A stretch of 64,000 nt of DNA from Albugo candida. Lineage: Eukaryota > Oomycota > Peronosporomycetes > Albuginales > Albuginaceae. The translations under genes were made by a program, and so were the position numbers. Positions 32,831 to 44,097 of this stretch are shown in pieces. The stretch is from assembly GCA_905220665.1 (NCBI GenBank), contig CAJNAR010000145.1:1054001-1118000 (forward strand), written 5' to 3'. Within the stretch, counting starts at the first letter, position 1. Every line of letters starts with the position of its first letter. The notes under the pieces are model-generated. The model searched no databases. It was given only the letters and a program-made list of their open reading frames with translations, and was not told the DNA's origin.

Positions 32831-35704
32831 TCATCGACGTTTGAACATTTCGAAAAGATCAATCGTATTGGTCTTCTTCTGTTGTCCACGCGTGAGTTTG
32901 GTCGCTTCGTTCCAGTTTTTCCGTTCACGGAGCTTCCGTTTTTTTAACATCGGTTTCACCACACCATCTGGCTCATATGCAATTTTGATAGTATTTACGG
33001 GAACACATGGTCGAACTCGAACGTTGTACTGAAAAAATTGAGAAAGCTCCGGAAGACAATCTTCTGTATGTTCTTGCTCGACAATAAGCGTACGCATCCA
33101 CTTTGAGAAACTAGGAGCAAAAGCTTGCATGCGATGTCGAGAATCCAGCAGGAATATGGCTCCATAATCATTACGGTGACGGATACATCGTCCTATAGCT
33201 TGATTCAAAGCACGAAACGCTTGTAGTTGGTACCACTGTTGTCCATTGAGAACCTTTCGCTCTGATTTACATTTTTTATCTTGATATTGGCGTTTCAATG
33301 ACACTTGCAGCTGCTTCGAGCTGGGAAATGGAATCCCAACAGCAATTACTGCCCGTGCATTTCCGTCCGAAAAGTCAATGCCTTCGCTCACTTTCCCGCG
33401 ATACACCGCCAGAAAGATAGCTCCACGCCTTCCAGAGCCATCACCATCCGATGATTGTTCTTGACCTTGTATGGCCAACTTGTACTGCTCTAAATCTGCG
33501 TCAAAGTCGATTCCAGCTGTACGAGCCTCAGTAAATACTTTCTTTATTGCATTGATCTGATCCCAAACACCTGTTTGTTTCCAGCGGTTCACAAGTATTC
33601 CAAGAAGCCTATATGAAGGAAGAAACATCAAGATTCCACCAGGAATCACCTGTACATATTGCTTTAGTAGACTTCCCAATGCATCTTGGTAGCGGAAGGT
33701 ATGCTGATTTTGATAGGTTGACGATAAATCCACCTGCCCGGGTCCTTGCATGATAGCTCGAATGAAGACCTGTGTTCGCATATCTACGACATGGTTGGCC
33801 TCTAGCCGGATGCCAAAGTCTAATCCAAGTTCTCCGGCAAAAGAATCCATCGGTGTCAGCGTTCCAGACGTCAGAATAACTGAGCGAGCGTCTCTAGCGA
33901 TATCCGCAAACACAACTGCACCACTTAGACACCATATAGCAATTCGAAATTGCCAGCCTGCCGCTTTTGCACTTCCTCTTTCATCCCTTGAAGCCAAACG
34001 ATTATCGGCAGACATATCTTTAGTTCCTTTCTGAGCTCGAGATTTGAAGAACAAAAGTTGAAAGTCGTCCAAGTACTTGAATTCATCGCGAAACATGAAG
34101 CTTGCGACACATAGGATAGTCTCCATTGTTTTTAACGCGATAGGTCTTAATAAGACTTCGGGTGATTTCGACTGAGCAGAATTGTGATCCACATCGTTAC
34201 CACTTCCTTTCTCTACTTGCATCAACATTTTCTCATGTTCGTGAACTAGTTGCAGGGCTGATTGGAAAGAGGAAAGATTATCTTGATTCATTCCCGCGTA
34301 TTCATCGAACATAGCGATGGCATCACTTCCAGACCAAACATTGCTTTCTTCCTCAAACCCCGTGGGCTGTAATTTGACCGTCGTTGAAACCATCTCCATC
34401 CATCGTGCAAACCCGGTGAGGATGCTCAGTAAGGAAGGGTAGGCTTGCGGTCTAAATGCCTCCTCTATAACATGCGTGAACGATTGAATGCATACTGACA
34501 ATGTTTCCTTCGTGATCTCAAAGCTCGCACTGGAACGGCAGATGTCCTCAACATTGTGCGCTTCATCCAGAACGACGATAGCATCTTTTAACGAGATATT
34601 AACAGCAGATCGGACCGATGGATGTATCAGATAATTGTACGGACAAAACACGATGTCTGCCAGCGGAAGAATATTCAAAGCTGAGTAGTAAGCACACTCT
34701 TTCTTCCGCTTTGCAAGACTCACGAATTCCTCAATGTCCCATATATGAGGTACCCTCGAAGACTGCGGGTTACTCTCCCGACCTGAGCGGTAGAAACTGC
34801 ACTTGTTCTCACTTAAAAGGTTTTGACACTTTTCGTCAACTGATCGATCGTCACGCTCACTATGCTTCGCTCGACTATTGATGCAGTACTGGGATTTGGA
34901 GGCTAGAATGCATGAGCGCAGCTGAGAACGCGATTCCAGCTCAGGGTAATCACCAAGGAAATGAAAGTACGAAGACGGGCATTTCCGAAACTCCTCCACG
35001 GATTGTGCAAGCTGAGAGTGCGTGCGAGAGCAGAAGAAAATTTGAGGCGGATGTACCGCAGCGATCGTTGAGGGCGAGAATGTCACGTTACTCGGAGTGT
35101 CTGTGTCTTGTTGTTCAGAGGCCGGTGTGAAGGATGAAGGTAGCTTGCGTGTTTTTATAGCCGCTGAATCGCTGCTGTGTTCGTATTGGTCCTGGTAGCA
35201 TGCTTTCGCCGGCAAATCACTGGTACATGCTTCCTGCTTATTTGATGTATCACACATCATAAAAGGGTGATCTAGATTCCGAATGGCGCCATATTTGACG
35301 ACCGCAGGCTCATTCGACTCGAAGTCTTCGTCGTCTTCTGCGGATGCAAATGGTACTCTGTCGTCAAGAGGCGAGACAGACGCATCCTGCGCGCTATTTT
35401 TATCCTTGTTTATTGCATCTTCTTTGAGCTGTAGTTCTTTTTGAATTAGAAGCTCTTCTGTGTACTGCTTTTGAAAACTCAAGCACGAGCATAATATTGC
35501 AAGCGTTTTACCAGAGCCTGTAGGTGACTCCAAAAGAGCATGCTGATTTGTTTTCAGCGCTAGAAGCACTCGATTCATTACTGCCAGTTGCGCAGGGAAA
35601 GGCTGCTTATCATTGGAAAATGCAACCTTATATCCCATGATCATGAAATTTTGCTCTTTACTATCATCCTCTTTTTTTGCAGCAGACAAATGGACAGCGT
35701 TCAT
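32831..35704 (-). CDS. FANCJ/BRIP1-like Fe-S DNA helicase
   Basis: 957 aa from the ATG at 35704 (the upstream TTG is ignored). The order is that of XPD-family superfamily 2 helicases: Q-motif GYKVAFSNDKQPFPAQ, Walker A ESPTGSGKT, a spread of Cys residues in the Fe-S region (RSCILASKSQYC, ENKCSFY, KECAYYSAL), the DEAH box VVLDEAHNVED, GTLTPMDSFAGELG, and motif VI QAIGRCIRHRNDYG. The opening motif fits FANCJ better than RTEL1 or CHL1. It would unwind G-quadruplexes and support crosslink repair in the nucleus. The acidic, low-complexity insertion between Walker A and the Fe-S cluster is longer than usual. Confidence 0.87.
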   Translation of the reverse strand: MNAVHLSAAKKEDDSKEQNFMIMGYKVAFSNDKQPFPAQLAVMNRVLLALKTNQHALLESPTGSGKTLAILCSCLSFQKQYTEELLIQKELQLKEDAINKDKNSAQDASVSPLDDRVPFASAEDDEDFESNEPAVVKYGAIRNLDHPFMMCDTSNKQEACTSDLPAKACYQDQYEHSSDSAAIKTRKLPSSFTPASEQQDTDTPSNVTFSPSTIAAVHPPQIFFCSRTHSQLAQSVEEFRKCPSSYFHFLGDYPELESRSQLRSCILASKSQYCINSRAKHSERDDRSVDEKCQNLLSENKCSFYRSGRESNPQSSRVPHIWDIEEFVSLAKRKKECAYYSALNILPLADIVFCPYNYLIHPSVRSAVNISLKDAIVVLDEAHNVEDICRSSASFEITKETLSVCIQSFTHVIEEAFRPQAYPSLLSILTGFARWMEMVSTTVKLQPTGFEEESNVWSGSDAIAMFDEYAGMNQDNLSSFQSALQLVHEHEKMLMQVEKGSGNDVDHNSAQSKSPEVLLRPIALKTMETILCVASFMFRDEFKYLDDFQLLFFKSRAQKGTKDMSADNRLASRDERGSAKAAGWQFRIAIWCLSGAVVFADIARDARSVILTSGTLTPMDSFAGELGLDFGIRLEANHVVDMRTQVFIRAIMQGPGQVDLSSTYQNQHTFRYQDALGSLLKQYVQVIPGGILMFLPSYRLLGILVNRWKQTGVWDQINAIKKVFTEARTAGIDFDADLEQYKLAIQGQEQSSDGDGSGRRGAIFLAVYRGKVSEGIDFSDGNARAVIAVGIPFPSSKQLQVSLKRQYQDKKCKSERKVLNGQQWYQLQAFRALNQAIGRCIRHRNDYGAIFLLDSRHRMQAFAPSFSKWMRTLIVEQEHTEDCLPELSQFFQYNVRVRPCVPVNTIKIAYEPDGVVKPMLKKRKLRERKNWNEATKLTRGQQKKTNTIDLFEMFKRR

Positions 35705-36069
35705 GTAGTACAAATGTATAGACTTCGAGACATCAACCTCAAATTAAGTGGTACACCAATTGCTCTAGCGCGAAGAACTGCTAGCACCCGGCTGCAGGAT
35801 CGAAGAGCTGATTATTGCGACTGAATTAACAGTCTGTGGGTACTAAGCGGGATTGTTAGGCCACAAGTGAACCATAACTGGCTCGAATCGATGAATTGAC
35901 AGCATCTAACTAGCGCGTAGATCATTTATCTCGAAATTCTTAGCATACATTTGAAAAGTGAATTGGAACAGCAGATGGGAGATAATGCAAGAATGAATTT
36001 CGAAAAACACAAAAAGAAAGCGGGAAAAGTGCGCTATTGTTTGCAGATGCTGTATGAGTCCTACCATAC
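35705..36069. other. Intergenic region, FANCJ-like / SEC11
   Basis: About 365 bp, mainly the upstream region of the helicase gene and the SEC11 3' UTR. No further coding sequence or repeat is evident. Confidence 0.5.
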
Positions 36070-36834
36070 TTATTCTCGTTGAGTGAGTACCAGAAAACCC
36101 ATGATTCCAAGAAGTGCATACTTGAAAAGCGGATAATCGTTGAGTAAAATTGTCATCATGCCTGCGTAAGGAACAGAACTATACAACCGTTTAGCATATA
36201 GCAAGGAGTAATGAATTGGTAGCGTACCTATTGACGACACCAATTATATCGGTACGGTTAAGCCACAATTGATTCTCGGCATATAAACCTCTACATTTGC
36301 ATCATAAAGTTAGTGTGACGAACATGCTGGTAACGCCTCTATACATACCGATCATGAACGTTGTTATTGTCTCCTTTTGTCAGATAGATATTTTCATCAG
36401 TTTCTGCGCTGTTACATGATTTCAGTCCCTCAACGCCTCCAGCGTAGTTGAAGACAAATGTACCTGCGATGAAGTTCTAACACTCGATGTACGATTGGAA
36501 TTTCCCTTCCGACAATCTTGAATACCACGATGTCACCTGTCTCGATGAAATGTTTCTATCAAGTATGAATTCAGAACTCGGGAATGTTTGCATCACGGAG
36601 TCGTACGTTATTATTGAGACAGAGAATATCGCCCCGTTGAAACGCAGGCTCCATACTGCCTGACAAGACAACAACTACTGGAGCTTCACTCTTGGAGAGA
36701 TACGTCAGTCCCTTCCATATCATCAGCGCGGATATTATAACAAGGGCCAGGTTGAGACCTTGATGAATTAATTGACGCTTGTGCTTCCATAAGCGCTTTA
36801 TTTCGTCAACTTGCTGAACAATCAATTCTATCAT
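36070..36834 (-). CDS. SEC11: Signal peptidase complex catalytic subunit SEC11
   Basis: Five exons: 36597..36834, 36464..36536, 36349..36408, 36228..36290 and 36070..36178, giving 180 aa against 179 for human SEC11A. The N-terminal membrane anchor ([14 protein letters not shown]) is followed by the catalytic Ser S60 in [13 protein letters not shown], the catalytic His H96 in [14 protein letters not shown] with the conserved Asp, and a C-terminal hydrophobic segment. It cuts signal peptides at the ER. The first intron could instead use a GTACGA donor and a GAG acceptor, changing about four residues before DIVVF. All other junctions are fixed by frame and homology. It faces the pseudouridine synthase gene with 110 bp between start codons. 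Confidence 0.93.
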
Positions 36835-36944
36835 TTTCCTTGCAATAATCAAGAGGCGGAGAATAAGCGTGATTATCACCAATCAGAGCGCTCTCGTAGT
36901 TTGCCTCCACCGGAATTATCCAATCAAGATACACATCAGACTAC

Positions 36945-38147
36945 ATGCTGACTCGATGCGTTGCGTTGCGTTACCGCCCTTTAAATATTTGGAATGTGTC
37001 CGCCATAACGAAAATTTCATACTCTAATGTTGCCGTACCGCTGGAACCCATCTCCGAAAGTGTTGCTGATGAGGTAAAAGAAGCCAGAAGATCTGAAAAA
37101 TCGACAAATCAGAAGATGCGAATCTCAAAGTGGATTGCCATGGCTGGTGTCTGCTCTCGTCGCCAAGCGGAGAAAAAGATTCTATCCAACCAAGTCATGC
37201 TGAATGGAACGATCCTTCGCGATGTGGGTCAATCGATCAATCCTCAAGTCGACCGAGTCACAGTCAATGGAATTGATCTGATGCTACGTAAGCAAGAAGC
37301 AAACGCACCATCCCCAATAAAAGTCTGGCTGGCACACAAATTGAAAGGAGTAAGCGAAAATATCGTACTTCAACAAAGATTCTAGTTGACTTATTGTTTG
37401 GTTAGGAGCTCGTGACAACGGAAGACCCGCAAGGACGATCAACAATTTTTGATCGCTTTCGTCAAATGGGTTTGAAACAGCATCTGATGCCAGTGGTAGA
37501 TATCCTATCATCACTTTACTTGATGCGTCATCCTGAACTGTGCATTTTCAGGGTCGACTTGATTACAACACAGAAGGATTGCTGATACTCACGAACGACG
37601 GTGAGTATGCCCGTCAGCTCGAGCATCCAAAGTCGTGTGTTCAGAGAACATACCGTGCATTCGTCCGAGGAAATGTATGATTATAAGCATACCATACAAC
37701 TGAATGATTTCAATTGGTATCTCTGACCAGGTACTGCGTTCAAAAATAGAAGAGCTTGGACGAGGCGCAATCGTGAAAGGCGTCAAGTGAGCGAGTGCAT
37801 GTGACCAATAAATTTGATGAAAACAGCTGATACTTTGTTGTTTAGATACCGTCCCATTCAAGTCAGCGTCCATTCGACTGACAAAAAAGACTCCTGGCTT
37901 CAGGTCAAAGTTCGTGAGGGAAAGGTGCGTAACCTGAACGTACAAATTCATCACATCATCTTATCATTTCTACTTGTAGAACAGAGAAGTGCGCAATGCG
38001 TTGGCCCATGTCCGGCTGATTGTCAAACGATTGATACGAGTTCAGTTTGGTCCTTATCGGCTTGCTGACCTCCCAAGTGGTTCAGTTTTAGAAGTCACAC
38101 CCAAGTTACTGGAAAACCAAAAGAATTCGGCAAGAAAAAGTGTATAA
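36945..38147 (+). CDS. RsuA/RluB-type pseudouridine synthase, probably organellar
   Basis: Six exons: 36945..37349, 37406..37495, 37552..37674, 37731..37786, 37846..37924 and 37980..38147, giving 306 aa. An S4 RNA-binding domain (RISKWIAMAGVCSRRQAE, about 58-105) precedes the catalytic domain, with D169 in GRLDYNTEGLLILTNDG and later NREVRNALAHVRLIVKRLIR. The N-terminal 50 residues are basic and lack homology, fitting a mitochondrial transit peptide. In bacteria this family modifies 16S or 23S rRNA, so mitochondrial rRNA is the likely target. Introns are 55-60 nt. Confidence 0.92.
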
Positions 38148-38209
38148 GAGAATCCGCGATGTCTTATTTATCTCGCTCAAACGTACGATACGAAAACATA
38201 GACACGTTC

Positions 38210-40148
38210 TTACAACTCATAAGACTGGCGAATTATTTTTTTCTGTGGTTTGTCATCAGGGTATTCATCAGACTGCTCATCTACCTCAACGTCGTTCTTT
38301 CCGGTTGAGTTGTAGGTCGACGCCCAATTGCCGGGTATCCTAGGATTGATTGAGCTCGACCGGTTATAATGACTTGAATTCATTGTGTCAAGCATTGAAG
38401 ATTCTTTAGTCTCATTTTCATCCATGTCACAGAATGACGAGAAGTTCGATCGATTATCATCATTCTCATCGAGTTCCAAACTATCTGCTTGAGAATCAAG
38501 AAACATGACTTTCGGAGTGATGTAACTTTTTGCTCCCATAGAAAACACAGAGCTTGTGGCTTGTGAGCCATTGAACTTGAGATTTTTCGTTCCAGAAGAA
38601 GCTTTAGAAGATCTTGAGACAAAGCTGTCGTTCTTTGTGCCATTCGAAACAATATCTGAACTGGATTCGTAAATCATCTCGTCTGAATAGTCACTTTTAT
38701 ACGTGGCCCTTGGAGCTGTTTGATGTAAACTAGTTGCTTCTGAAGTCACTTCTGATGCTCTTTCTAAATGAGGCATCGCACCATGCTCATAATTCATGGA
38801 TGTATGGCTATTACCATAAAGTGATTGAGTCTCATCTTGTTGCTTCAATGCAGACCGCAATGTCTGAGCGGTGTGGACTTGATTGCCGGCGTGTTGATGG
38901 TAGCTTGCTCCAAGCACTGTGTCTTCATCCTTGGAAGTGTTCGATAGTACACTGTGATGTCGATCGACATACTCTGAACTCTGATGGGTAGTTAAGGGGG
39001 TATGGTTTCTAGCGTATGCTTTCTTCGTGTCATCTATCATGCTTTCCGAGAATCTGTGATCTCTGCTTGATCGCTTTGCACGCCAGAAGCAAAACAGCGC
39101 GATCGCAATGATAAAAATTCCCGTTAAGACCACGAAGATGATGAGTATGTAGGGACTCTTATTGTCACCAGCGCTTTTTTCTTGACTCGTACCACTACCA
39201 TACCCCGTGCTACTGTCGTCACTTGGTGCATCAGTAGAATTATCACTAGCTGCAATCACACCCGTGCCTTGTGACTGCAACTTTGTCGCGCGTTCCGTTT
39301 TCGACCCGTTGATGAAGACTACATCCTCCGCATCGCGCTCAGTTGGAGATAAAGTAGTTTCTTCGTCGTTTCCTTCCGATGCCGATGGATTTGTTAAGGT
39401 TTGGCTGTTCGACACGTCACGCTTTCTAACGTGCTGTGAACCCCCTTCTTCACTAAATTCTGGATTTGCGGTATCCGAAATAGTCGAATCAGGCGACACA
39501 GCCGACATATCCGACACACCTGTAGCAGCCGAAAAATCTGAAACATCTGGATCTTCTGGAGCATTCACAGCTTGTGGAGTTTCTGAAGGTGGTGGTTTTC
39601 TTAGAGACTCTGGAGAATGCACAGGCTCTAAAACAGGAATGGGATTTGGTGCATTTGAAGAAGGAGTTGGGGATCCACTCGGATCCGGTGGACTAGACCC
39701 ATGACTTCTCGATTTTTTTCCTGGACTGTCTGTAGTCTTTGCGTGGTGTCCATTATTATTCTCGGTTGGTGATGATGATGGTGATGGTGAAAGCTTCGAT
39801 TTCTTGGAGGACTTTGGAGGGGGAGATTGTATTATAGGACCAGAATAGTCACTAGGATCGGGCACCTTCCGATTACCGCTTTCACTTGACGGCGTCCCCG
39901 AAGTAGGGCCACCGTTCTGAAATTGAGGAGTCTTGAATCTCGGAATGTTTGGTGGTATTATTTGTCGAAATTCATGAGTCGAAGTTGCTGATGCTGTCCG
40001 AGAGGGATCAGATTTTTCATCGCTGTCAGCTAGAAGAATACCATGTCAGTGTTTGAGTGGGCGGAGGAGAAGTAGGATGAACCTCACCGTAGCAGTTTGG
40101 GGTGACATGCAGCAGAAGGAGACCCACACACATACGATACAACAGCAT
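38210..40148 (-). CDS. Secreted/type I membrane protein with Pro/Ser-rich ectodomain
   Basis: Two exons, 40088..40148 and 38210..40029, give 626 aa. Exon 1 encodes only the signal peptide (MLLYRMCVGLLLLHVTPNCY), with phase-1 splicing (GTGAGG...TTCTAG). The ectodomain of about 310 residues is Pro/Ser/Thr-rich, disordered and rich in possible O-glycosylation sites, with a few Asn sequons. One membrane span (YILIIFVVLTGIFIIAIALF) and a basic stop-transfer (WRAKRSSR) lead to a Ser-rich cytosolic tail of about 290 residues. No catalytic domain is visible. It resembles a wall sensor or adhesion-type surface protein; that is inference. Without exon 1 the signal peptide is missed. Confidence 0.75.
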
Positions 40149-40459
40149 GTTTGTCGTTTTTGTCGAGCGCAGGTAGAGTGAGAGTATCGGTGGATGCAGC
40201 GGTTGTTTAACAAGCAGAAGAGGCGATGTGTTTCATATCTCCCCTATTTGGCAAAGGTGATGGCCCTACAGGACTATCGAATCCACAAAGCTCTGAATGA
40301 ATGTATCGAATATGTAAAGCCATGGCGCATCCAATGATATACGTATTCGTATTTTAGGTGCTTGTCCATAGAGCATGTCCCAATGCATCGCACCTTTACT
40401 GAATATTTGAACGAATGCAACTTTCTTAAAAGCCTATCATAGACATACACAGATGGATG
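40149..40459. other. Intergenic region upstream of the surface protein
   Basis: About 310 bp with no convincing coding sequence; it should include the promoter of the surface-protein gene. Confidence 0.45.
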
Positions 40460-40609
40460 CTAACGTCGTGTCCAATTAGCATTTTCTAGTATATAATTTA
40501 CATTGGCTCTAGTATTCCGCCATCTCCAGAAATCTAAGGCTCCCAATTGGAGAGTGAGAAGTGAAAGGCCAAAAGTTAGTGTTGCATTCTTCATGCGCTG
40601 ACCTGGCAT
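40460..40609 (-). CDS. Possible 49-residue membrane microprotein
   Basis: An ATG at 40609, one base after the stop codon of the receptor-kinase gene, opens a 49-residue frame with one hydrophobic segment (TLTFGLSLLTLQLGALDF) followed by a basic Trp/Arg-rich tail (WRWRNTRAN). It looks like a small inner-membrane protein but matches nothing I can name. It could be a separate gene, an alternative 3' end of the receptor-kinase transcript, or chance. Confidence 0.3.
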   Translation of the reverse strand: MPGQRMKNATLTFGLSLLTLQLGALDFWRWRNTRANVNYILENANWTRR

Positions 40610-40610
40610 C

Positions 40611-43598
40611 TCACAGATGATAATCAATTCCTTCATAACTACTCGCATAATCTCCTTCATATTGGCGTACGGGTTCCATGGAAAGATCTTTGCTTGTTTT
40701 CTTTCCAGCACGAAGATTACTGGAGATTGAGCTGTTTATCTCTTCCAAAATGGCAACACTGGATCGTTGCATAATAATTTCATCATTCATTTGACCAGAA
40801 AGCACGTCAGAAGGCGGCAACAAATGAGCGGGAAGTGGGATGGAGTCAGATTCTGGAACATCAATGTCCATGTGCATACTTTGCTGGATGAATGGAGAGC
40901 TGCCTGGTTCGATCGATGATTCAATACCCAGAATGTCGGCCATTTTGGACTGAAATCTTACTTTATACAAATTGGGCTCCAAAGCAGATAAACCATCACC
41001 ATCCACTCGCTTGACCACAATTTTGAAAAGTCTCTCCATACGCTTTTTCAGTGTCCATGTTTGCAAAATGTCGATCACTCCAAGATGATAATAAGCTGGA
41101 CCAACGACCGTATTCGCTAGCCGCATGCCACCACGAGGCATCTGACGGCGTGAGGAAGATGCGGGATAAGCGCATTCCAAGTCTCGACTTCGTCGAGATG
41201 GAGCTTTCAGTCTGCGATGCTGCATTCCTTCACCCTTGCTCTGGGTAGAGAGATACGTAGAAACGCGTCCTTTTCCGCGAACACGCTCATTACCAGTAGT
41301 ATTAGCATTTTGTTTTCTGTGATCAGAGTCATCTTTCTGCGTGTTTTTGATTGTATCATTTGCAGCATCGTCATCGAGCGCATCGTCTACCATATACTCA
41401 TGTTCGTGGACACCCATCAGCAGTGAGTAGTCCATTATGCCAAAGGAGCAAAGTAGTTCGCTGTCAGCACACAACTGCTGGTACAATCTCCGAGACTCAT
41501 CTCCGTTTAGCTTGAGCTTTTGCGTGAGATCTGGGTCTTTCAAAACCACATTGGGTTCATGGCTGTTAAGTCTCTCTGGACAGACAATATCGTTAGCACA
41601 TGCGTTGCTCATATATGTGTACTTGCGATTGCAATGTCGACATGTCACACGTTTTCCTTTCTTTGGCAAGTCGGCATTTCGATTCACCCAGGATCCCTTT
41701 ATATCATAGCGGTAATGGATCACATGGTCAATATCGAACAGGTTGGCCATGACAACGAAATAAAAGTTCTTTCGGTATAATTCCAAGCAATGACAGCCAT
41801 AGAATCGCGTCAATAGCGAAGTTGGATGCGTGCACAAATACTCTGCATATTCTTGAGCAATTTGTCGTAAGAAATCACATTCTTCTTTGCTCATACTTTT
41901 TACAATGAGTCCACCGTCTGCTGAGAAAAACATAAAAGCTCCACTTGCTCCTTCACTGAGTCGCTCTTTTGCAGTCGAAGAAAGCGATCGCAAGTACGTT
42001 TCATTTGTGACACCAAATCGTTCACGAATTCGTTTGAATGTGTGTGGCTCATAATCGTGAAACGTTTTTGTGTGCTTTGATGGATTTGCTTTTTTGTCAG
42101 CTGACTTGCCAGGCTCGCCTTCCAAGGTCTGAGGTAATAATGCTAATTGTTGGACACGTTCAGTACGTGCGAGATGGTGCGCAGTCTGCACCGCTTGAAC
42201 CATTCCGGAGGTTGTGTAGTACAAAACCTCTTGCCTCAATGCCGCATTGACCGCCGGACTCAGGTCGATTTCGCTCTCAAAGACACTCTCTTTAATCGAT
42301 TTGGTAAAGTGACTCCATCGAAAATCATTCAATACAAACCAAATAACAAGATCGACATACCCTTTGCCAGCAATCAGAAAATTCAATAACTCTCTCGTGA
42401 AACGATCTCGATGGATGATTTTGTGGGAAAGAAATTTGATGTAAACGATTCCAGTAACAATCCAGTAAAATGTGACTGCGAATACGATGAATCGCGCTCG
42501 ATTGATTGATTGGACACGAACAGCATAGGTTTCTGACATGCCATCACTCAGTCGATTGCATGCCCAAAGCCATACGGCAATGCCGAGCACAATGATAATC
42601 GCCATCCAGATATAGAAAAATGCCCAGCTGATAAAATTCGCATTTCCAGCTTTATAATCACTGGGAAAATTGTCAATGACTTTAGAGTTGATTGCACACG
42701 TAGATGGTCTATCGGTTGGTAGATTTCGGAATGCATTTGTCCAGCAAATTCCTAAGTCAGAGTAACCAGCCCAATCGTCAGTCGTGGCAAGTAGGCCTCC
42801 AAAAATGAGTCCCATACCCCAGCAAAATATGTGGAAAAATCGAGTATTCCGTTTAAAGTCCGTGAAAGGATTCGTCAAACTCATCAGTAAGTTGAGCGTC
42901 ATGCACAAAAACCAGCATTCTGCGGCGATCAATGAGAACTCAAAAAAGCCTGCAAATACGCTACAAGCCTGTCCCGCATTACTGGCGAGTGCGCATCCAC
43001 ACTGCCAAGTATCAGGATTGCATAATGGTACGCAGTCATAAAATAAGCACTGAATAAACTGTTGGGCAGAGAGCTGAACGACGAAAAAGGCATCTGCTAT
43101 AGTACGCCAGAACACCAATGGATTGGGATGCTGACGGTAACTGCGAACGCTAATGTATGACAATATCACGAAAGATACAGAGAAGGCTGATAAAATTGCA
43201 CCCCAAATGATCCCTGGAGATAAATTACGATACTGTTGAGTGAGACTCATCATAAGAGCAATCACGAACGCTAGGAACATGATGAGCTGGAACAATCGTG
43301 TCGATGAAAGAAAGCAATTTTGCAAGCCTAACATCGCTCGTAAGCGTCCGGTAGACTGAGACGGTAGTCCCCATTGATGAAAGCTTGGTGTATTACTGCT
43401 ACTCGTATCGGTGTTGCACGGAAGATGGCTATCCTGCAATCTCTGCATGGATCGAGGACAACTCGTCGAATCTGCAGTTGCACGTGATGTTTTCTCGGCA
43501 AAGCTGTCTTCCATGCACGTTTCATCACTCTTTTCAGCTTGCATATATCGAAGCTGATAATTGTTGATACGACTGGAAGTTGTAACCGGTAGGTCCAT
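40611..43598 (-). CDS. GPCR-phosphatidylinositol phosphate kinase fusion (GPCR-PIPK)
   Basis: 995 aa, ATG at 43598, no intron. An N-terminal region of about 95 residues precedes a seven-helix receptor block (about 100-410), then a PIP-kinase domain (about 520-980). Kinase marks are FYFVVMANLFD, DIKGSWVNRN near 632 (DLKGS motif), IMDYSLLMGVHEH near 722 and YHLGVIDILQTWTLKKRMER. A Cys-containing insertion (CRHCNRKYTY...C) follows DIKGS. This fusion is typical of oomycetes and Dictyostelium (RpkA) and is thought to couple an external signal to phosphoinositide synthesis at the plasma membrane. The ligand is unknown. Confidence 0.92.
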   Translation of the reverse strand: MDLPVTTSSRINNYQLRYMQAEKSDETCMEDSFAEKTSRATADSTSCPRSMQRLQDSHLPCNTDTSSSNTPSFHQWGLPSQSTGRLRAMLGLQNCFLSSTRLFQLIMFLAFVIALMMSLTQQYRNLSPGIIWGAILSAFSVSFVILSYISVRSYRQHPNPLVFWRTIADAFFVVQLSAQQFIQCLFYDCVPLCNPDTWQCGCALASNAGQACSVFAGFFEFSLIAAECWFLCMTLNLLMSLTNPFTDFKRNTRFFHIFCWGMGLIFGGLLATTDDWAGYSDLGICWTNAFRNLPTDRPSTCAINSKVIDNFPSDYKAGNANFISWAFFYIWMAIIIVLGIAVWLWACNRLSDGMSETYAVRVQSINRARFIVFAVTFYWIVTGIVYIKFLSHKIIHRDRFTRELLNFLIAGKGYVDLVIWFVLNDFRWSHFTKSIKESVFESEIDLSPAVNAALRQEVLYYTTSGMVQAVQTAHHLARTERVQQLALLPQTLEGEPGKSADKKANPSKHTKTFHDYEPHTFKRIRERFGVTNETYLRSLSSTAKERLSEGASGAFMFFSADGGLIVKSMSKEECDFLRQIAQEYAEYLCTHPTSLLTRFYGCHCLELYRKNFYFVVMANLFDIDHVIHYRYDIKGSWVNRNADLPKKGKRVTCRHCNRKYTYMSNACANDIVCPERLNSHEPNVVLKDPDLTQKLKLNGDESRRLYQQLCADSELLCSFGIMDYSLLMGVHEHEYMVDDALDDDAANDTIKNTQKDDSDHRKQNANTTGNERVRGKGRVSTYLSTQSKGEGMQHRRLKAPSRRSRDLECAYPASSSRRQMPRGGMRLANTVVGPAYYHLGVIDILQTWTLKKRMERLFKIVVKRVDGDGLSALEPNLYKVRFQSKMADILGIESSIEPGSSPFIQQSMHMDIDVPESDSIPLPAHLLPPSDVLSGQMNDEIIMQRSSVAILEEINSSISSNLRAGKKTSKDLSMEPVRQYEGDYASSYEGIDYHL

Positions 43599-44097
43599 TG
43601 CAATAAACTAAATATCACCGTTTGTAATCACAACTTTTGTTCCGTGGTCCAGAACGGCACCGTTCTTTCCTGGTTGTCTAGTACCACAATTGTGTCTCAG
43701 TACTGGAAATATAAACAAGTACTGGATAAACGTTGGAAACTCTTGGCAACAATGACACAATAAATACTACTTGATGAACAAGTCAGAAATGGCATAAATT
43801 GCAGCTGACTCTTTTTCTATTATTAACAAATGATGACTCAATAAAAACCATCACGACCAATCAACGTCTATTTATTGCATCGTTGCTTATCTGTCGTGGT
43901 AGAGGAATTCTGATACCTTGTCTTATCATACAGCAATTATTACCCTTTCGTACTTAGACTAAGCCCTGTAACCTATCTAGAGCTGTACTTTATCGCCATT
44001 GCCTTTCCATCTCCCGTATACTCGATGATTATATCATAGCATGATCGATGATAATTTTTATTGTCTTCCAACGCGATGTATCCTATGCGTTACGCGC
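43599..44097. other. Intergenic region, about 500 bp
   Basis: AT-rich DNA upstream of the receptor-kinase gene and downstream of the GAF gene. No open frame of note, repeat or RNA gene was seen. Confidence 0.5.

Noticed and set aside
39207..39704. 165-codon plus-strand frame
   Set aside because: Antisense to the Pro/Ser-rich ectodomain of the surface protein.
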